Assembly: GCF_030704825.1 (NCBI RefSeq)
Contig: NZ_JAUYNX010000038.1
Coordinates: 60,821-124,820, forward strand
DNA from: Brevundimonas sp.
GTDB lineage: Bacteria; Pseudomonadota; Alphaproteobacteria; Caulobacterales; Caulobacteraceae
Length of the DNA stretch: 64,000 nucleotides
Direction of reading: 5' to 3'
Shown: one piece after another, positions 51,255 to 63,443 of the stretch
How the letters are laid out: each line of letters starts with the position of its first letter
Position numbering within the stretch: position 1 is the first letter of the stretch
Notes under the pieces: generated by a model
Database searches by the model: none
The model's input: only the letters and a program-made list of their open reading frames with translations
What the model was told of the DNA's origin: nothing
Translations under genes and position numbers: made by a program

Positions 51255-54200
51255 CTACTCGGCCGGCGTCGCTTCCGGCCGCGTCGGCGCATGCCGCTGG
51301 CTGGCGAACATCTTGCTCATGCGCCGGGCGAAGAAGCCGGCGATGTCGTCGATGATGGTGAAGATCGGCGGGATGAACAGCAGCGACAGGAAGGTCGAGG
51401 AGATCAGGCCCCCGACCACCGCAATGGCCATCGGCTGCCGGAACTCGACGTCCGCGCCCCAGCCGACGGCCACGGGCATCATGCCCGCGCCCATGGCGAA
51501 GGTGGTCATCAGGATGGGCCGGGCCCGCTTGTGGGCGGCGTCCATGATGGCGTCGAGACGCTTCATCCCGTCCTTCTCGGCCATGACGATGTAGTCGACC
51601 AGCAGGATGGAGTTCTTGGCCGCGATCCCCATCAGCATCAGCACCCCGATCAGGGACGAGATCGAGAAGCTGGAGCCGCCGATCATCAGGGCCACGAAGG
51701 CGCCGCCGATGGCCAGGGGCAGGGACGCCATGATGGTGATCGGATAGGCGAAGCTGCGGAACAGCAGCACCAGCACCGCATACATAAGCAGGATGCCGGT
51801 CAGGAAGGCGATCGCGAAGCCCTGGATCATCTCGGCGATGAACTCGGCGTCTCCGGCCGGCACCTGTCGCACTCCGGCCGGCAGATTCTTGACGGTCGGC
51901 AGCTGTTTGACGGCGGTCTCGGCCTCGCCCGACCGGATTCCGTCCAGCTCGGCGGTGATCGAGGCGATGCGCGAGCGGTCCTGACGCAGCACTTGGGACG
52001 GACCGGACCCGAACTGGATATCGGCCACGGCGCTCAGCGGCACGGCGCCGCCGCTGTTGGTCGGCACCCGCAGGTTCTCCAGCACCGACAGATCCTCGCG
52101 GGCCGCTTCGGAAAGCTGCAGCCGGATCGGCACCTGGCGGTCGCCCAGATTGTATTTCGGCAGGTTCTGGGCGATGTCGCCGATGGTCGCGACGCGGATG
52201 GTCTGGGAGATGTCGCCGGTCGATACGCCCATCAGGGCCGCCTCGTCCGGACGCGGCGTGACCAGGATTTCAGGCCGCGCGATCGAGGCGGTGTTGACCA
52301 CATTGGCCAGCCCCGGAACGGTGCGCATCTCGGCCTCGATCTTGCGGGCCGCGGCCTCGAGGGCCGCCGGATTGTCGCCCAGAATGGCGAAGGTGTAGGT
52401 CGTCCCGTCAGACGGCCCGCCGCCCTGGTTCCCGGTCCCCGCGCCGATGCGGGCGCCCGGAATGGACTTCCAGCCATCCACCATCTGGCGCGCGAATTCC
52501 TGCTGGCTCAGCGCCCGTTCGCCCTTGTCGACCATGTCGGCGTAGACATTGGCCTGGCTGACTTCCTGACCGCCGATGGCGGCGTAGACGGACGTGACCT
52601 CGGGCCGTTGCTGCAGGTCGCGGGTGACCCGCTGCACGATGGCGTCGGTCTGGCGCAGGGTCGCGCCCGGCGGCAGTTCGATCGAGAAGGCGGCGCGCGA
52701 CTGGTCGCCCGAGGGCGAGAACTCGAACGGCACCTTGGTGGCCAGGAAGCCGCAGCCGACGAACAGCACCGTGCCCAGGCCGAACACCTTCCAGCGGTTG
52801 GCCAGCGACCAGCGCAGGGACTTCAGATAGGTGCCCATCCAGAACGGGTCGGCGTCCTCGTGCCTGGTGTGCTTCAGCAGATAGGCGGCCATCAGCGGCG
52901 TCAGCGTCCGCGCCACGACCAGGGAGAAGGCCACCGAGACGCAGGCGGCCAGGGCGAAGGCCTTGAAGAACTGGCCGATGATGCCGGGCATGAAGCCGAC
53001 CGGCGCGAACACGGCCAGGATGGTCGCCGTGGTGGCCACGACGGCCAGGCCGATCTCGTCGGCCGCCTCCATCGAGGCGTGATAGGGCGACTTCCCGTCC
53101 CGCATGTGCCGGACGATGTTCTCGATCTCCACGATGGCGTCGTCGACCAGGATGCCCACCGTCAGCGACAGGGCCAGCAGGGTGACCACGTTCAGCGACT
53201 GGTCCAGCGGCCCCAGGATGGCGAAGGCCGGGATCAGCGACAGGGGCATGGCCATGGCGGTGATGAAGGTGGCGCGCCAGTCCCTCAGGAAGATGAACAC
53301 CACGATGACCGCCAGGCCGGCGCCCAGCAGCAGGGCCTCGATCGAGGCGAGGTAGCTCTCCTCGATATACTCGACGCTGGACGTGACCTTTTCGATGGTC
53401 AGTTCAGGATGGGCCTCGTCGATCTCCGCGACCCGTTCGCGGACCTTTTCGGAAACCTTGACCTCGCTGGCGCTGCGCGAGCGCAGGAAGTTGAAGGTCA
53501 CGGCCTCCTGGCCGTTGTAGCGGGCCAGACGGCGCGGTTCGCTCCAGTGGTCCTCGACCGTGCCCAGGTCGCCCAGACGGGCGGACCGCCCCCCGGAGAG
53601 AGGGATCAGGGTCTCGCGCAACTGCTCGATCGAGCCGGCGGCGCCCAGGGTCCGGATCGACCGCTCGGAGCCCGAGATGGTCACCCGGCCGCCCGGCAGG
53701 TCGTTGTTGACCGAGGTCAGCGCCTGGCTGACCGAGGCCGCGGTCAGGCCGAACGAGGCGAGGCGGTCGGGATCCAGCTCGACGCGGATCTCGCGGTCCA
53801 CCCCGCCCGAACGATTGACCTCGCCGACGCCGCTGATCGCCAGCAGCGAGCGGCTGACCTCGTTGTCGATGAACCAGCTGATCTCTTCCGGCGTCATCGT
53901 CGACGACCGGACCACCCAGGTGATCAGGGCGTCGCCGGTGATGTCGATGCGCTGGACGCTGGGTTCCTGCATGTCTTGCGGCAGGTCGGCGCGCAGGCCG
54001 CTCATGGCGTTGCGGACGTCGTTGGTGGCGCGTTCGGTGTCGGTGCCCAGCTCGAACTCGATGGTCGTCGACGACGAGCCGTCGGTGACCTGGGAGTTGA
54101 TGTGCCGCACCCCCGGCAGACCGGCGAGGGAGTCCTCGATCAGCCGGGTGACCTGGACCTCCATCTCGCTGGGGGCCGCGCCGGGCCGGCCCGCATAGAC

Positions 54201-54341
54201 GTGGATCAGCGGGAAATCGATGTCGGGGTTGTTGTTGATCCGCATCCCCATGAAGCCGTTGACGCCCGCCAGCGTCAGCAGCACGAACATCAGGATGATC
54301 GGGATCGGATTCTTGATCGACCAGGACGAGATGTTTTTCAT
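51255..54341 (-). CDS. RND family efflux pump permease (HAE1 type)
   Basis: 1028 aa, full-length trimeric inner-membrane pump. Two repeats of six TM helices with large periplasmic loops; N-terminal [27 protein letters not shown], proton-relay Asp residues in [18 protein letters not shown] (about 405), and second-half [21 protein letters not shown]. The HAE1 subgroup exports drugs and hydrophobic compounds. It lies 10 bp downstream of the adaptor gene on the same strand. No outer-membrane TolC-like gene is adjacent, so it probably uses one encoded elsewhere. Confidence 0.95.
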   Translation of the reverse strand: MKNISSWSIKNPIPIILMFVLLTLAGVNGFMGMRINNNPDIDFPLIHVYAGRPGAAPSEMEVQVTRLIEDSLAGLPGVRHINSQVTDGSSSTTIEFELGTDTERATNDVRNAMSGLRADLPQDMQEPSVQRIDITGDALITWVVRSSTMTPEEISWFIDNEVSRSLLAISGVGEVNRSGGVDREIRVELDPDRLASFGLTAASVSQALTSVNNDLPGGRVTISGSERSIRTLGAAGSIEQLRETLIPLSGGRSARLGDLGTVEDHWSEPRRLARYNGQEAVTFNFLRSRSASEVKVSEKVRERVAEIDEAHPELTIEKVTSSVEYIEESYLASIEALLLGAGLAVIVVFIFLRDWRATFITAMAMPLSLIPAFAILGPLDQSLNVVTLLALSLTVGILVDDAIVEIENIVRHMRDGKSPYHASMEAADEIGLAVVATTATILAVFAPVGFMPGIIGQFFKAFALAACVSVAFSLVVARTLTPLMAAYLLKHTRHEDADPFWMGTYLKSLRWSLANRWKVFGLGTVLFVGCGFLATKVPFEFSPSGDQSRAAFSIELPPGATLRQTDAIVQRVTRDLQQRPEVTSVYAAIGGQEVSQANVYADMVDKGERALSQQEFARQMVDGWKSIPGARIGAGTGNQGGGPSDGTTYTFAILGDNPAALEAAARKIEAEMRTVPGLANVVNTASIARPEILVTPRPDEAALMGVSTGDISQTIRVATIGDIAQNLPKYNLGDRQVPIRLQLSEAAREDLSVLENLRVPTNSGGAVPLSAVADIQFGSGPSQVLRQDRSRIASITAELDGIRSGEAETAVKQLPTVKNLPAGVRQVPAGDAEFIAEMIQGFAIAFLTGILLMYAVLVLLFRSFAYPITIMASLPLAIGGAFVALMIGGSSFSISSLIGVLMLMGIAAKNSILLVDYIVMAEKDGMKRLDAIMDAAHKRARPILMTTFAMGAGMMPVAVGWGADVEFRQPMAIAVVGGLISSTFLSLLFIPPIFTIIDDIAGFFARRMSKMFASQRHAPTRPEATPAE

Positions 54342-54351
54342 CGTCCGGGCC

Positions 54352-55491
54352 TTACTTCTTCGCCGGCGCGGCGGCGCTGACGGGAGCGGGCCGGGCGGCG
54401 GGCGCCACGGTCACCCGGTCGCCGTCGCCGAGGAAGCCGGCGCCGGCGACCACGACGCGCGATCCCGCGGCCAGTCCCCCCACGGCGGTCGAATCCCGGG
54501 TGCGCGACAGGACCGTAACGGGCTGGAAGCGGGCCCGGCTGTCGGTCCCCAGCACGAACACCCCGGCGCGGTTCTCGCGGTACAGGACCGAGGCGGTCGG
54601 CACCGTCACCGCCGGCTGGTCGCCGACCTGGATGCGGGCGCGGGCGAACATGCCGGGGCGGAAGCCGCCGCCGGTCAGGGCGATGCGGGCGACGCCCAGA
54701 CGGTTCTCGGCGTTGACCTCGGAGGTGACGATGCGGACGCGGCCGGTGGTCTCCCCGATCTGGTCGGACGAGACGACGGCGCCCTGGCCCGCGCGGACCA
54801 GGGCCAGTTCCGTCTCCGGCACCTGGGCGTCCAGTTCCAGCCGGCCGTCGCGGACGATGCGGAACAGTTCGGTTCCCGCACCGACGATCTGGCCGCGCGT
54901 GACGCTGCGGCTGATCACCAGACCCGAGACGGGCGCCTTGATCGTCGCCTGCGACAGGCGCGTGCGGGTTTCGGACAGCGCCGCCTGCGCCGCCGCGACA
55001 TTGGCGCTCGACGCGCGCTGGTTGGCCAGGGCGGTGTCCAGCGAGGCCTGGCTGAGGAAGCCGCGCTCCTTCAGTTCCTGGGCCCGGCCCAGGGCGGCCT
55101 GGTCGCGGGCGGCGTTGGCCTCGGCGGTCTGCACCGCCGCCTGCTGCTGGCGCAGCTGGGCGCGCAGCAGGGCGTCGTTCAGCTGCACCAGCGGCTGGCC
55201 CTGACGCACCCAGGTTCCTTCGTCGACATAGACGCCGGTGGCGGTCAGGCCGCCGGTCTCGGCGCCGACCGGCACCTCTTCCCACGCCGAAACCGTGCCC
55301 GAGGCCGTGACCGTGCGCGGCAGGTTCTGCAAGGTCGCGACCGCCGTCGAAACGGTCTGGCTGGAAGCGCCGCCGGCCCCGGCCTTGGTCTCGGCCTTCT
55401 TGGCCGCCTCGTCGCCGCCGCAGGCCGCCAGCGCCAGGGTCAGAACCATGATGGCCGCGCCGGCCCGGCTGTTCCGCAGGATGTTCGCCAC
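54352..55491 (-). CDS. RND efflux periplasmic adaptor lipoprotein
   Basis: 379 aa, membrane fusion protein. Lipobox LALAAC (about residue 24), then the beta-barrel/lipoyl/hairpin order: VPVGAETGGLTATGVYVDEGTWVRQGQPLVQLND (lipoyl half 1), helical hairpin (about 100-165), IKAPVSGLVISRSVTRGQIVG (lipoyl half 2) and the beta-barrel with FRPGMFARARIQVGDQPAVTVP. GTG 55491 has GGGGA about 7 bases upstream; ATG 55533 would give an odd leader and ATG 55452 would lack a charged n-region. First gene of the operon with the permease. Confidence 0.92.
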   Translation of the reverse strand: MANILRNSRAGAAIMVLTLALAACGGDEAAKKAETKAGAGGASSQTVSTAVATLQNLPRTVTASGTVSAWEEVPVGAETGGLTATGVYVDEGTWVRQGQPLVQLNDALLRAQLRQQQAAVQTAEANAARDQAALGRAQELKERGFLSQASLDTALANQRASSANVAAAQAALSETRTRLSQATIKAPVSGLVISRSVTRGQIVGAGTELFRIVRDGRLELDAQVPETELALVRAGQGAVVSSDQIGETTGRVRIVTSEVNAENRLGVARIALTGGGFRPGMFARARIQVGDQPAVTVPTASVLYRENRAGVFVLGTDSRARFQPVTVLSRTRDSTAVGGLAAGSRVVVAGAGFLGDGDRVTVAPAARPAPVSAAAPAKK

Positions 55492-55715
55492 GTTTGATCC
55501 CCATGGACGCCGCGGTGGGGAGCCGCGCGTCAAACCTTCGGGTCGCCCGTCCGGGCGCCCCTGTCATCGGCTGTTGAATAGCGGGTTAGCCGCCGCTTCT
55601 CAAACGCCAAACCACAGCCTTACGGCGAAGTAATCCGTGCCGGACGCGGTGGCGAACCGCCCCGGCCCCGGGGTTCGCGTTGGCGATCGCGCCCCGCCGT
55701 GCTACCGGCGCGGCC

Positions 55716-57524
<1,809 letters not shown>

Positions 57525-57680
57525 GGCGCGGGCGCACGGCCGCTTCTGACTCATCGGGACTCCCGACGAGGCCTGCCCGGCCGCGCTGATCCTGCCGCCC
57601 CGGACCGGCCGACCATGTTGCGCCAAAAGGCATATCATCATACGAATAAGCGCTCAGGAACAGAAGTGGCAGGAGCCTGG

Positions 57681-60344
57681 ATGTCCCGCGGCAAGTTCGG
57701 ATTCTCCTTGCTGACGCTGTCATGCGTCCTCGCCCTCGCCGCCGTCTGCATGACTCCGGCCGTCGCCGGGGCGTCCGAGGCGCCGGCTTCCCGGGGCAGC
57801 GAACCGGACGCGGAAACGCGGGCGGCCGATCTTGTCGGCCGGATGACGCTGGCGGAGAAGGCGGCCCAGATTCAGCACAACGCGCCGGCCATTCCGCGAC
57901 TGCAGGTCCCGGCCTACAACTGGTGGAACGAGGGCCTGCACGGCGTCGCCCGCGCCGATGTCGCCACCGTCTTTCCGCAGGCGATCGGCATGGCGGCCAC
58001 CTGGGACGTCGACCTCATCCAGCGCGTGGCCGACACGGTGGCCACGGAGTTCCGCGCCAAATACCTGGACACCCGGGCCGGAGACGGCGGGTCGGCCCAG
58101 TATCGCGGCCTGACCGTCTGGTCGCCCAACATCAACATCTTCCGCGATCCGCGATGGGGCCGAGGCCAGGAAACCTGGGGCGAGGATCCGTTCCTCACCG
58201 GCCGGTTCGGCGTCGCCTATATCCGCGGCCTCCAGGGCGACGATCCGGATCACCCAAAGACCATCGCGGCGGTCAAACACTACGCCGTGCACAGCGGTCC
58301 GGAAGCCTCGCGCCACAGCGACGACATCCATCCGGCTCCGCGCGACGTCGTCGACACCTATCTTCCCGCCTTCCACGCGGCTGTGACCGAGGCGCGCGCC
58401 CAGGCCCTGATGTGCGCCTACAACGCCATCGACGGCCTGCCGGCCTGCGCCAGTCCCGACTATCTGCAGCAGCGGCTGCGGACGGACTGGGGCTTCGACG
58501 GCCATGTGGTCTCGGACTGCGGCGCGGTCGCGGATATCCACCTCCCGGCCGCCCACGCGACCGTGCGGACGCCCGAGGAGGCGGTGGCCCTCGCCGTGCG
58601 ATCCGGCACGGACCTGATCTGCGACTTCCGGTTCAACGCGACCGGCGACCCGCAGACCACGGTGCGCGCGGTGGAGCAGGGCCTGCTGCAGGAAGCCGAA
58701 CTGGACCGGGCGCTGGTGCGGCTTTTCACGGCGCGGTACCGGCTGGGCGTGATGGATCTGGCCGTGAGCGGTCCCCACGCCGGCATCGGGCCGGGAGACT
58801 ATGACCTGCCGGCCCACCGCGCCCTCGCCCTGGAGACGGCCAGGAAATCACTGGTTCTGCTCAAGAACGACGGCCTGTTGCCGCTCGCCGCCGCGCCGCG
58901 CCGCATCGCGGTGATCGGGCCGAACGCCGACAGCCTCGAGGCCCTGGTGGGCAACTACAACGGGACGCCATCGGCGCCGTCGACGATCGTGAGCGGTCTG
59001 CGCGCGCGCTTCCCCGAGGCGGAGGTGACCTGGGTCGAGGGCGCGGGCTGGGTGGCGCCGCCGCTGGAGGACATACCGGACGCGGCCTTCTGCCGGGATC
59101 GCGCCTGCACCGAAACGGGTCTTCGGGCCGAGGACTTTCCGACGCCGGATCTGCAGGGGCCGTCCACCTCGCGGGACGACGTCAATGCGATGGTCCGCTG
59201 GGGCTGGCCCGACCGCGAGGAACGCAACGCCTCCATCCGCTGGACCGGCTTCGTCAGGCCGCCGGAGTCCGGCGAGTACCGGTTCCGCTACACCGGCGAC
59301 GCGGGCTATCGCGTCTACATCGACGATCAGCTGGTCGCCGACGTCCGGGACGCGGACTGGACGAACTCGGACAGTCCCGTCGTCCTGTCCGCGAACCGCG
59401 TCCACGCCATCCGCATCGAGGCGGTTCAGAAAGGGGCCCGGGCGACGCACCGGCTCCGCTGGAGCCGCCCCGGAGCCGGGGTCGGACCCGCGCTGGAGGC
59501 GGCTCGCCAGGCGGATCTGGTGGTCTTCGCCGGCGGTCTGACCGCCCGGTTCGAGGGCGAGGAGATGTCGGTCCAGGCGCCGGGATTCTCGGGCGGCGAT
59601 CGCACGAGTCTGGACCTGCCTGCGCCCCAGCAGGATCTGCTCGAACGCCTGCATGCCACGGGCAAGCCGGTGATCCTCGTCCTGATGAACGGATCGGCCA
59701 TGAGCGTGAACTGGGCGGCGGCCAATCTGCCGGCCATCGTCGAGGCCTGGTATCCGGGCGGCGACGGCGGACGCGCGGTGGCGGAGCTGATCGCCGGCGA
59801 CTTCAGTCCGTCCGGCCGCCTGCCGGTGACCTTCTATCGCAGCGCGGACGACCTGCCCCCCTTCACGGACTATTCGATGCGCGGCCGCACCTATCGCTAC
59901 TTCGCGGGTGAGCCGCTCTATCCGTTCGGCTACGGGCTCAGCTACACCCGCTTCGGCTACGACGGCGCCCGCCTCGCGCAGAGCCGCATCGAAGCGGGCG
60001 AAGCGGCGCGCGTCGAGGTCGAGGTCGCCAACCTGGGCGACCGGGCCGGGGAGGAAGTCGTTCAGCTCTATGTGTCCCGGGCTGGAGAAGAGGACGCGCC
60101 GTCGCGCAGTCTGGCCGGATTCCAGCGCGTGTTCCTGGAGGCGGGGGAGCGCCGGATCATAGGCTTCGACATTCCCGCCCGGGCGCTGAGCACGGTCGAT
60201 CTCGCCGGACGGCGACGGATCAATCCGGGTCGCGCCCGGATCTGGGTCGGCGGAGGGCAGCCGGATGTCGCCGCGGACCGGCTGGGTCCCGGCGCGAGCG
60301 TCGACCTCATGATCGCCGGGGCGCGCGAACTGGCTCCGTTCTAG
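57681..60344 (+). CDS. Glycoside hydrolase family 3 with inserted PA14 domain (beta-xylosidase/glucosidase type)
   Basis: 887 aa. Signal peptide (about 30-38 residues; ends VAGA), GH3 N-terminal barrel with VPAYNWWNEGLHGVA and catalytic nucleophile Asp in HVVSDCGAVADI (about 280), then a C-terminal GH3 sandwich (LALETARKSLVLLKNDGLLPL) interrupted by a PA14 domain (about 500-590; RWTGFVRPPESGEYRFRYTGDAGYRVYIDDQLV), and an Fn3-like end. The VSDCGAV signature fits xylan beta-xylosidase-type enzymes, but beta-glucosidases of this size exist. ATG 57681 has AGGAG 6 bases upstream. Probably periplasmic and involved in plant polysaccharide use; no transporter is beside it. Confidence 0.92.
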   Translation: MSRGKFGFSLLTLSCVLALAAVCMTPAVAGASEAPASRGSEPDAETRAADLVGRMTLAEKAAQIQHNAPAIPRLQVPAYNWWNEGLHGVARADVATVFPQAIGMAATWDVDLIQRVADTVATEFRAKYLDTRAGDGGSAQYRGLTVWSPNINIFRDPRWGRGQETWGEDPFLTGRFGVAYIRGLQGDDPDHPKTIAAVKHYAVHSGPEASRHSDDIHPAPRDVVDTYLPAFHAAVTEARAQALMCAYNAIDGLPACASPDYLQQRLRTDWGFDGHVVSDCGAVADIHLPAAHATVRTPEEAVALAVRSGTDLICDFRFNATGDPQTTVRAVEQGLLQEAELDRALVRLFTARYRLGVMDLAVSGPHAGIGPGDYDLPAHRALALETARKSLVLLKNDGLLPLAAAPRRIAVIGPNADSLEALVGNYNGTPSAPSTIVSGLRARFPEAEVTWVEGAGWVAPPLEDIPDAAFCRDRACTETGLRAEDFPTPDLQGPSTSRDDVNAMVRWGWPDREERNASIRWTGFVRPPESGEYRFRYTGDAGYRVYIDDQLVADVRDADWTNSDSPVVLSANRVHAIRIEAVQKGARATHRLRWSRPGAGVGPALEAARQADLVVFAGGLTARFEGEEMSVQAPGFSGGDRTSLDLPAPQQDLLERLHATGKPVILVLMNGSAMSVNWAAANLPAIVEAWYPGGDGGRAVAELIAGDFSPSGRLPVTFYRSADDLPPFTDYSMRGRTYRYFAGEPLYPFGYGLSYTRFGYDGARLAQSRIEAGEAARVEVEVANLGDRAGEEVVQLYVSRAGEEDAPSRSLAGFQRVFLEAGERRIIGFDIPARALSTVDLAGRRRINPGRARIWVGGGQPDVAADRLGPGASVDLMIAGARELAPF

Positions 60345-60349
60345 TTATC

Positions 60350-60371
60350 CGGCACGGGTCCGCGCGTGCCG
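60350..60371 (+). terminator. Hairpin after the GH3 gene
   Basis: CGGCACG (60350-60356) pairs with CGTGCCG (60365-60371) just past the stop. The stem is perfect but lacks a T-run, so termination strength is uncertain. A further GC-rich repeat (GGGCCGCCCGCGCGGGC) follows to about 60390. Confidence 0.4.
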
Positions 60372-60494
60372 CGGGCCGCCCGCGCGGGCAGCCATGTCGC
60401 CCCCCGACCATGAACGCTTTGTCATGCGGCGCCCCGTTGTCGGCCCGCCCCGCCTGCGTCATGGTCCCGGCGAAATCGGCCGGGGAATGAAGCC

Positions 60495-60881
60495 ATGTCC
60501 ATCCGCATGATGTCGGCCGCCGCCGCGGCGGCCGCGAGCCTGCTGGCCTTCCCGGCCCTGGCCCAGGACGCCGCTCCCGCGGACGGCGCCTTCCGCGCGC
60601 CGCTGGGCGAGATCCTCGTCGCCGCCGCCGAGGGGACCTGTCTCGAGGCGCTGATGGCGCCCGGCCTGTTCTCCGCCTGCCAGGGCCAGATCGCCGGCAT
60701 GGCGCCCGCCCTGGCCGGCCTCGGCGCCATCGAGGCCATGACCTTCGTCGGGGCCGAGGACACGCCGGACGGTCCGGTCGAGCGCTGGAGCGTCGGCTAC
60801 GCCGGCGGCCAGACCCTGGTCTGGGTCATCGGCCAGCGCCAGGACGACGGCAAATTCCGCACCGTCGGCACGGCGGGCTAG
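60495..60881 (+). CDS. Small secreted protein, unknown
   Basis: 128 aa. Signal peptide (MSIRMMSAAAAAAASLLAFPALAQ, about 24 residues) and a mature part with two Cys (EGTCLEAL and LFSACQGQIAG), likely a disulfide, then a strand-rich end WSVGYAGGQTLVWVIGQRQDDGKFRTVG. No family is recognised. It is transcribed in the same direction as the DUF305 and LVIVD genes that follow (15-bp and 35-bp gaps), so the three probably form an operon. The start follows GGGGA. Confidence 0.7.
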   Translation: MSIRMMSAAAAAAASLLAFPALAQDAAPADGAFRAPLGEILVAAAEGTCLEALMAPGLFSACQGQIAGMAPALAGLGAIEAMTFVGAEDTPDGPVERWSVGYAGGQTLVWVIGQRQDDGKFRTVGTAG

Positions 60882-60896
60882 GCGGAGCGCCGGACC

Positions 60897-61535
60897 GTGC
60901 ACAGCCTCGCCGGATTAATGCTGGCCGGATGGATGGCGACCCAGGCGGGCGCGCCGTCGCCGCCGATCTTCCAGCCGGGCGCGCCCGGGGCGGGATCGCG
61001 GACGATCACCGCCGCCGAGGCGGTGGCGCTCAGCCGGTCGACCTTCACCGCCGACGACGTCGCCTTCATGCAGCATATGATCGTCCACCACGGCCAGGCG
61101 GTGGAGATGGTGGCCCTGCTGGAGGCGCAGGGCGCCGATCCGGCGGTGAAGCGGCTGGGCCGGCGCATCGCCATGAGCCAGGAGGCCGAGATGGATCTGA
61201 TGCGCGGCTGGCTGGCCGGGCGCGGCCAGCCGCTGGACATGCCCGGCATGGCGCACGCCGGCCACGCCGGGGCCGCCTCCGACACGCCGCTCATGCCCGG
61301 CATGCTGTCGCCGGCGCGGATGCAGGCCCTGGCCGCCGCGCGCGGCCCGGCCTTCGACCGCTTGTTCCTCGAGGGGATGATCCGGCATCACCAGGGCGCG
61401 ATCGACATGGTCGAGACCCTGATGACGCGGCCGGACGCGGCCCAGGACACCCTGCTGTCCGACTTCGCCAACGCGGTCGTCGCCGACCAGTCGGCGGAGA
61501 TCCTGCGCATGCAATCCCTTCTCTCCGACTTCTGA
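60897..61535 (+). CDS. DUF305 family periplasmic His-rich protein
   Basis: 212 aa, with a short signal-like N-terminus (MHSLAGLMLAGWMATQA). DUF305 contains two copies of a helical His motif: FMQHMIVHHGQAVEMVALLEAQGADPAVKRLGRRIAMSQEAEMDLMRGWL and FLEGMIRHHQGAIDMVETLM; MxxHH pairs resemble ferritin-like/CopM metal sites. A Met/His-rich middle (DMPGMAHAGHAGAASDTPLMPGML) suggests copper binding. GTG 60897 was chosen because the signal begins there. Followed by the LVIVD gene 35 bp later. Likely involved in copper or other metal handling in the periplasm. Confidence 0.85.
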   Translation: MHSLAGLMLAGWMATQAGAPSPPIFQPGAPGAGSRTITAAEAVALSRSTFTADDVAFMQHMIVHHGQAVEMVALLEAQGADPAVKRLGRRIAMSQEAEMDLMRGWLAGRGQPLDMPGMAHAGHAGAASDTPLMPGMLSPARMQALAAARGPAFDRLFLEGMIRHHQGAIDMVETLMTRPDAAQDTLLSDFANAVVADQSAEILRMQSLLSDF

Positions 61536-61570
61536 ACCCCGAACCCTGAACCCTGCCCCAAGGAGCGGCC

Positions 61571-63439
61571 ATGAACGTTCGCAGCACCCTGCTCTCCACC
61601 GTCGCCGCCCTCGGCGTGCTGATCGCCGCCTCCGCCGCCCAGGCCCAGGCGCCGGTCGCCCAGACCATCGTGGAGGACGCGCGCAGCGCCCTGTCGGCCG
61701 GCCTCCGCGACGCGGGCCAGGCGGCCTCGGGTCTCGCGCTGGAGCATTCGGTCGAGCCGGCCCCCGGCTTCTTCGACCCCGAGGCCATCTTCTCGCCGCC
61801 GACCAGCCAGGCCGAGGGCGAGGCCCTGATGGCGCGGGCGCGGGCCAATCCCGCCTTCAGCGCCCTGGCCATGGCCAACACCGACATGGCGATGTCGAAC
61901 GGCCGGCTGTTCGTGGGCAATTTCAACGGTTTCAACGCCTATGACGTGTCCGGAGGCGGCGCGCCCGAACGGGTCATGTCGGTGGTCTGCCCCGGCGGCC
62001 AGGGTGACGTCTCGGTGCATGGCAACCTGCTGTTCATGTCGGTCGAGGAGAACCGCGGCCGGCTGGACTGCGGCACGGGCGGGGCCCAGGGCGAGGTCAA
62101 CGCCGAACGCTTTCGCGGCATCCGCATCTTCGACATTAGCGACCTGAACGCGCCGCGCCAGATCGCCGCCGTCCAGACCTGCCGCGGCTCGCACACCCAT
62201 ACCCAGGTGCCGCACCCGAGCGACCCCAACGTCCTGTACATCTACAACTCGGGCACCGCGGACGTGCGCAAGACCGGCGAGCTGGCCATCTGCACCGACG
62301 GCCAGCCGGCCGACAATCCGGAGACGGCCCTGTTCTCGATCGACGTGATCAGGGTGCCGCTCGACGCGCCGCAGGACGCCGCCATCGTCAGCCGCCCGCG
62401 CATCTTCGCCGACAGCGAGACCGGCCGGGTCGCCGGCCTGTGGCGCGGCGGCCGCGCCGGCATCGCCAGCCAGAACACCGCCCAGACCAACCAGTGCCAC
62501 GACATCACCGTCTATCCGCAGATCGGCCTGGCCGCCGGCGCCTGCAGCGGCAACGGCATCCTGCTCGACATCTCGGACCCCGAGAAGCCGGCGCGGGTGT
62601 CGGACATCTTCGACCCCGACATGGCCTACTGGCACTCGGCCACCTTCAACAACGCCGGCGACAAGGTGGTCTTCACCGACGAATGGGGCGGCGGCATCGG
62701 CGCGCGCTGCCGGGCCGAGGACCCGTCGACCTGGGGCGCCGACATGGTCGCCACCATCCAGAACCGCACCCTGCGCGGCCGCGCCTTCCACAAGCTGCCC
62801 AGCGCCCAGGGCGCCGACGAGAACTGCGTCGCCCACAACGGCATGATCATCCCGGTCCCCGGCCGCGACCTGATGGTCCAGGCCTGGTACCAGGGCGGGG
62901 TCTCGGTCATGGACTTCACCGATCCGACGAAGCCGGTCGAGGTGGCGTATTTCGACCGCGGCCCGATCCAGGACGGCAAGCTGTTCGTGGCCGGCTCCTG
63001 GTCGGCCTACTGGCTCAACGGCCGGGTCTATTCCAGCGAGATCGCCCGCGGCCTCGACGTGCTGCGCCTGGTCCCCAACGAGCATCTGTCGGCGGCCGAG
63101 ATCGCCGCGGCCGAGGCCGTGGCGGTCGATGTCATCAATCCCCAGACCCAGGTCCGGGTCGACTGGGCCGACAGCCCGGACGTGGCCCAGGCCTATCTCG
63201 ACCAGCTGGCCCGTGCGCCCGGGGCCGACGCGGCCCTGAACGCCGAGGTCGGTGCGGCGATCGAGGGCTGGCGCGCGGGCGAGGCGGACCCGGCCGGCTC
63301 GGCGGCCCTGGCCGGCAAGCTGGCGGCGGCGGCGACCGCCGCGACTCCGGCGACTCCGGCGGCCTCGACCCCGGCGGCCCTGGCCCACGCAGCGCGGCTG
63401 CAGGCCCTGGCCGGCCTGTTCGAGCGGCGCGGGGCCTGA
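61571..63439 (+). CDS. LVIVD-repeat periplasmic protein
   Basis: 622 aa. Signal peptide (MNVRSTLLSTVAALGVLIAASAAQA), N-terminal helical part, a beta-propeller-like central region (about 90-500) with LVIVD-type repeats such as GIRIFDISDLNAPRQIAAVQ, GILLDISDPEKPARVSDIFD, GVSVMDFTDPTKPVEVAYFD and GLDVLRLVPNEHL, and an Ala/Pro-rich end. Conserved His/Cys clusters (GSHTHTQVPHP, QCHDITVY, YWHSATF, ENCVAHNGMI) could bind metal. ATG 61571 has AAGGAG upstream. It follows DUF305 and likely works with it, but no enzymatic activity is known for these repeats. Confidence 0.85.
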   Translation: MNVRSTLLSTVAALGVLIAASAAQAQAPVAQTIVEDARSALSAGLRDAGQAASGLALEHSVEPAPGFFDPEAIFSPPTSQAEGEALMARARANPAFSALAMANTDMAMSNGRLFVGNFNGFNAYDVSGGGAPERVMSVVCPGGQGDVSVHGNLLFMSVEENRGRLDCGTGGAQGEVNAERFRGIRIFDISDLNAPRQIAAVQTCRGSHTHTQVPHPSDPNVLYIYNSGTADVRKTGELAICTDGQPADNPETALFSIDVIRVPLDAPQDAAIVSRPRIFADSETGRVAGLWRGGRAGIASQNTAQTNQCHDITVYPQIGLAAGACSGNGILLDISDPEKPARVSDIFDPDMAYWHSATFNNAGDKVVFTDEWGGGIGARCRAEDPSTWGADMVATIQNRTLRGRAFHKLPSAQGADENCVAHNGMIIPVPGRDLMVQAWYQGGVSVMDFTDPTKPVEVAYFDRGPIQDGKLFVAGSWSAYWLNGRVYSSEIARGLDVLRLVPNEHLSAAEIAAAEAVAVDVINPQTQVRVDWADSPDVAQAYLDQLARAPGADAALNAEVGAAIEGWRAGEADPAGSAALAGKLAAAATAATPATPAASTPAALAHAARLQALAGLFERRGA

Positions 63440-63443
63440 CCCC

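Noticed and set aside
51189..54380. 1063-codon plus-strand open frame over the RND permease
   Set aside because: Antisense shadow with Asp/His/Arg/Gln repeats and no recognisable domain.
61536..61570. Triple GAACCC-type repeat before the LVIVD gene
   Set aside because: Too short and imperfect to call a repeat element; no hairpin or regulatory pattern seen.
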